Shown: piece by piece, positions 61,528 to 64,000 of the stretch
Layout of the letters: each line of letters starts with the position of its first letter
Position numbering within the stretch: position 1 is the stretch's first letter
Assembly: GCA_937879875.1 (NCBI GenBank)
Contig: CALFMN010000079.1
Coordinates: 14,120 to 78,119, forward strand
DNA: 64,000 bases
Direction of reading: 5' to 3'
Origin: an uncultured Chloroflexota bacterium
GTDB taxonomy: Bacteria > Chloroflexota > Dehalococcoidia > CAUJGQ01
The notes under the pieces: model-generated
The model's input: only the letters and a program-made list of their open reading frames with translations
The model's database searches: none
Told to the model about the DNA's origin: nothing
Translations under genes and position numbers: made by a program

Positions 61528-61851
61528 ATGACGACACACACGCTGAGCGAAGCGGACAAGGGGCGTCTGGTGCCGGGCATTCACTTCATGGACGAGCCCG
61601 CGGGCCGCTGTGCCAAGGTGCCGGGCACCGGCCTCGGCGTCTGGGAAGTGATTCAGGGGTATATCGAGCGCTGTGACCACGACGAGCATCTGCTCGCCCG
61701 TGAATACGACTGGCTATCGTCCGCCCAATTGCGTGCGGCTCTTGATTATTACGGCCTCTTTCCTGCTGAGATCGAGGCGCGGCTGGCGCTGGAAGACCGG
61801 TACACACCAGGGTATCTCCGCGAGCTCTTCGGCGACCGCTTCATCGGCTGA
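61528..61851 (+). CDS. DUF433 antitoxin-like protein, copy 2
   Basis: A 107-residue paralogue of the DUF433 protein at 60749. The stretch DEPAGR-AKVPGTGLGVWEV is nearly identical, and the terminal LFGDRFIG matches. The upstream leader is duplicated too. It differs mainly in the middle (YIERCDHDEHLLAREYDWL). Convergent with DUF5615 copy 2, here with a gap of about 16 bases rather than overlap. Confidence 0.8.
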   Translation: MTTHTLSEADKGRLVPGIHFMDEPAGRCAKVPGTGLGVWEVIQGYIERCDHDEHLLAREYDWLSSAQLRAALDYYGLFPAEIEARLALEDRYTPGYLRELFGDRFIG

Positions 61852-61867
61852 GCCGCGGATTGCGCAG

Positions 61868-62206
61868 CTATCCGACGAAGCCCGGCGGCACGCCCTCAGG
61901 ATGCGCCTGCTCCCAGTCAGCGAGGGCGAGGGCGACGTCGGCAAAAATCGTCGAGTCGAATCGACCCGATACGAAGAGCACGCCCGCGTACGCTTCGCCC
62001 TGCGACACGAGTTCATCCAGCGCCCGGCCCATGTCTCCGTAGTCGCGCGTCATCAGTACGCGCTCCTCACGCGTCGCGAATCGCACCTGCTCAATGTCGC
62101 TGCGCCCATCCATGCCAATTTCGTGCGAGCTGATGGCATCAACGCCGTCATCTCGCGCCAGACGTGCCGAGACCTGAGAGAGGTTCTCGTCCAGGCAGTA
62201 CTTCAC
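61868..62206 (-). CDS. DUF5615 PIN-like toxin candidate, copy 2
   Basis: A 112-residue paralogue of the protein at 61059: YCLDENLSQVSARLARDDGVDAISSHE, and RVLMTRDYGDMGRALDELV. It stops right after GFVG, where copy 1 continues nine residues further. GTG start. Together the four genes form a tandem duplication of a two-gene cassette. Confidence 0.8.
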   Translation of the reverse strand: MKYCLDENLSQVSARLARDDGVDAISSHEIGMDGRSDIEQVRFATREERVLMTRDYGDMGRALDELVSQGEAYAGVLFVSGRFDSTIFADVALALADWEQAHPEGVPPGFVG

Positions 62207-62409
62207 GCCGCTTCTCGCTGCCGCGCGGCGAGGCTCAGCGTAGCATGTTCATGGTCGGCTATGACCGGTGAACATCAACCAATGCGATCGAGCATTTACG
62301 CAGTTTCCCGGATGTCTGCGCCGTTGACCGCGTAGGCCGCGCCACGTACGATCGGGAGAACACGGCGGCGGCAGGAGCGATCACGGCGCCCGGGGGAGGG
62401 ACGCGAGCG

Positions 62410-63942
62410 ATGGTGGAAGAGATACTGACCAAACCGGCCTCCCAACCGGTCCCGAGCGGCCTCTTGCCGCGCTGGGACCGGTTCGATCGCGAAGGGCTTA
62501 CCTTCGACGACGTGCTTTTGCTTCCCGCCCGCTCCGATGTTCTCCCCTCGCAGGTTTCCACCGCCTCGCGCCTCAGCCGCAACCTGCGCCTCGCCGTTCC
62601 CGTGATCTCGGCCGCGATGGATACCGTCACCGAAGCGCGCATGGCGATCGCCCTCGCGCGCGAGGGCGGCGTCGGCGTGCTGCACCGCAACCTGCCCGTG
62701 CGTGCCCAGGCCGATGAAGTCGACAAGGTCAAGCGCAGTCAGAGCGGCATGATCGTCGAGCCGGTGTCGCTCAAAGCCTGGCAGTTGCTCGCCGACGCGT
62801 TGGCGGTGATGGACCGTTATCACATCTCCGGCGTGCCCATAACCGACGAAGAGAACACCCTGGTCGGCATCCTCACCAACCGCGACATCCGCTTTCAAGA
62901 GGACTTGACCCAGCGCATCGGCGACGTGATGACGCGTGAGAATCTGATCACGGTACCGGTCGGCACCACGCTGGACGAGGCGCGTGCGATCCTGCGGCGG
63001 CACAAGATCGAAAAGCTGCCCGTGGTAGACAGCGCCGGCAAGCTCAAAGGGCTGATTACGGTTAAGGACATTCAGAAGAAGCTGCAGCACCCGAACGCCT
63101 CGCGCGACGCGCAGGATCGGTTGCTCGTCGGCGGCGCCGTCGGCGTCGGGCCGGATGCATGGGAGCGCGCGGGCGCCCTGATCGACGCCGGCGTGGATCT
63201 GCTGGTCGTCGATACCGCGCACGGCCACGCGCGCAGCGTCGGCGAGATGGTGCGGCGGCTGAAGGACGCGTTCCCGCAGATCGATCTCGTTGCCGGCAAC
63301 GTGGCGACCAGTGATGCCACCCTTGAGTTGATCGAAGCGGGCGCCGACGCGGTCAAGGTCGGCATCGGTCCGGGCTCGATCTGCACCACGCGCATCGTCG
63401 CCGGCGTCGGTGTGCCCCAGGTAACCGCGATCGCCGACTGCGTAGCCGCCGCTGCGCCGCACGATGTGCCGATCATCGCGGATGGCGGCGTGCGCTTTTC
63501 CGGCGATCTGGCGAAGGCGCTCGCCGTCGGCGCCAGCACGGTGATGCTGGGCGGGCTGCTCGCCGGCGTGGACGAGTCGCCCGGCGAGGTGATGCTGTAC
63601 CAGGGCGAACGCTACAAGGACTACCGCGGCATGGGCTCGATGGGCGCCATGCAGGAGCGCGGTTACAGCAAGGATCGCTACTTCCAGCACGACGTGCAGG
63701 GGCCAAGCAAGCTCGTGGCCGAGGGCGTCGAAGGCCGTGTGCCCTACAAGGGCCAGCTCGCGGACTTGCTCTTCCACCTGATCGGCGGCCTGCGCGCGGC
63801 GATGGGCTATCTCGGCGCGCCGGATATCCCGACATTCCAGCGGGAGGCGCGCTTCATCCGCATCACGGGCGCCGGCCAGCTTGAGTCGCACCCGCACGAC
63901 ATCATCGTCACCAAAGAGGCGCCGAACTACTGGGCCTCATAG
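62410..63942 (+). CDS. guaB: Inosine-5'-monophosphate dehydrogenase
   Basis: A 510-residue IMPDH, oxidising IMP to XMP with NAD, the committed step to GMP. It begins GLTFDDVLLLPARSDVLPSQV, has AAMDTVTEARMAIALAREGG, a CBS pair at about 115-240 (VMDRYHISGVPITDEENTLVGILTNRD and MTRENLITVPVGTTLDEA), catalytic Cys325 in GIGPGSICTTR, and YRGMGSMGAM near the flap. The ATG follows GGGGGAGGGA. The last base pair of its stop lies in the first unit of a heptamer array. Confidence 0.96.
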   Translation: MVEEILTKPASQPVPSGLLPRWDRFDREGLTFDDVLLLPARSDVLPSQVSTASRLSRNLRLAVPVISAAMDTVTEARMAIALAREGGVGVLHRNLPVRAQADEVDKVKRSQSGMIVEPVSLKAWQLLADALAVMDRYHISGVPITDEENTLVGILTNRDIRFQEDLTQRIGDVMTRENLITVPVGTTLDEARAILRRHKIEKLPVVDSAGKLKGLITVKDIQKKLQHPNASRDAQDRLLVGGAVGVGPDAWERAGALIDAGVDLLVVDTAHGHARSVGEMVRRLKDAFPQIDLVAGNVATSDATLELIEAGADAVKVGIGPGSICTTRIVAGVGVPQVTAIADCVAAAAPHDVPIIADGGVRFSGDLAKALAVGASTVMLGGLLAGVDESPGEVMLYQGERYKDYRGMGSMGAMQERGYSKDRYFQHDVQGPSKLVAEGVEGRVPYKGQLADLLFHLIGGLRAAMGYLGAPDIPTFQREARFIRITGAGQLESHPHDIIVTKEAPNYWAS

Positions 63943-64000
63943 GGAACAGGGAACAGGGAACAGGGAACAGGGAACAGGGAACAGGGAACAGGGAACAGGG
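63941..64000. repeat. AGGGAAC tandem repeat at the window end
   Basis: Eight full AGGGAAC units and part of a ninth, all identical, running off the window edge. The array starts inside the guaB stop codon (TAG), so the repeat provides it. Shorter copies occur at 59112. Confidence 0.97.

Noticed and set aside
60749..62206. Frameshifted single gene split into pieces
   Set aside because: The four frames are complete proteins of two distinct families on opposite strands; the similarity between copies is duplication, not fragmentation.
63941..64000. Possible CRISPR array at the window end
   Set aside because: The units are 7 bases with no spacers, so it is a microsatellite.

Overview
The window reads as a high-GC bacterial chromosome segment, most likely Chloroflexota: very GC-rich coding, frequent GTG/TTG starts, a T-box in front of a long type-2-like isoleucyl-tRNA synthetase, a thiolase/DUF35/CaiB cluster, and many small GC-rich hairpin repeats of the kind common in that phylum. 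The phylum is inference from style, not from a marker search.

The dominant feature is a giant palindrome. Bases 1-24938 and 24939-49876 are reverse complements with no spacer. Every gene at x on one arm reappears at 49877-x on the other, with identical translations and no coordinate slippage. The axis falls at 24938/24939 inside a short natural hairpin in the linker of a polynucleotide kinase-phosphatase gene (pnkp). Bases 49877-64000 are single-copy. The right arm runs on into this unique part (yifB is whole only there), so 24939-64000 looks like the real locus. Bases 1-24938 look like a fold-back copy, either an assembly/read artefact at a contig end or, less likely, a real inverted duplication or hairpin terminus. 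Left-arm genes are described in full and right-arm copies briefly; treat each pair as one gene until shown otherwise.

Duplicated block, in left-arm order: yifB fragment, AbrB-type protein, secreted protein, PilZ protein, HAD hydrolase, YihY membrane protein, tRNA-Glu(UUC), an operon-like set (aminotransferase, beta-propeller-like protein, zinc-knuckle protein, Sir2 deacylase) on the minus strand, T-box and ileS, serine hydrolase, four-domain rhodanese, VOC protein, MmyB-like XRE regulator with a palindromic operator, a thiolase / DUF35 / CaiB / CaiB cluster, then NUDIX, Hen1 and Pnkp (RNA end repair).

Unique part: yifB, Uma2-like protein, YjfB-like small protein, relA/spoT, divergent hisS, prfA-prmC (overlapping), a winged-helix regulator with a palindromic site, a methyltransferase, an amidase, two tandem copies of a convergent DUF433/DUF5615 toxin-antitoxin-like pair, and guaB. 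The window ends in a 7-bp tandem repeat that begins inside the guaB stop codon.

The most interesting biology is the Hen1-Pnkp RNA-repair locus, whose interdomain linkers carry in-frame copies of the interspersed hairpin repeat, and whose ligase module is cut off by the fold-back.
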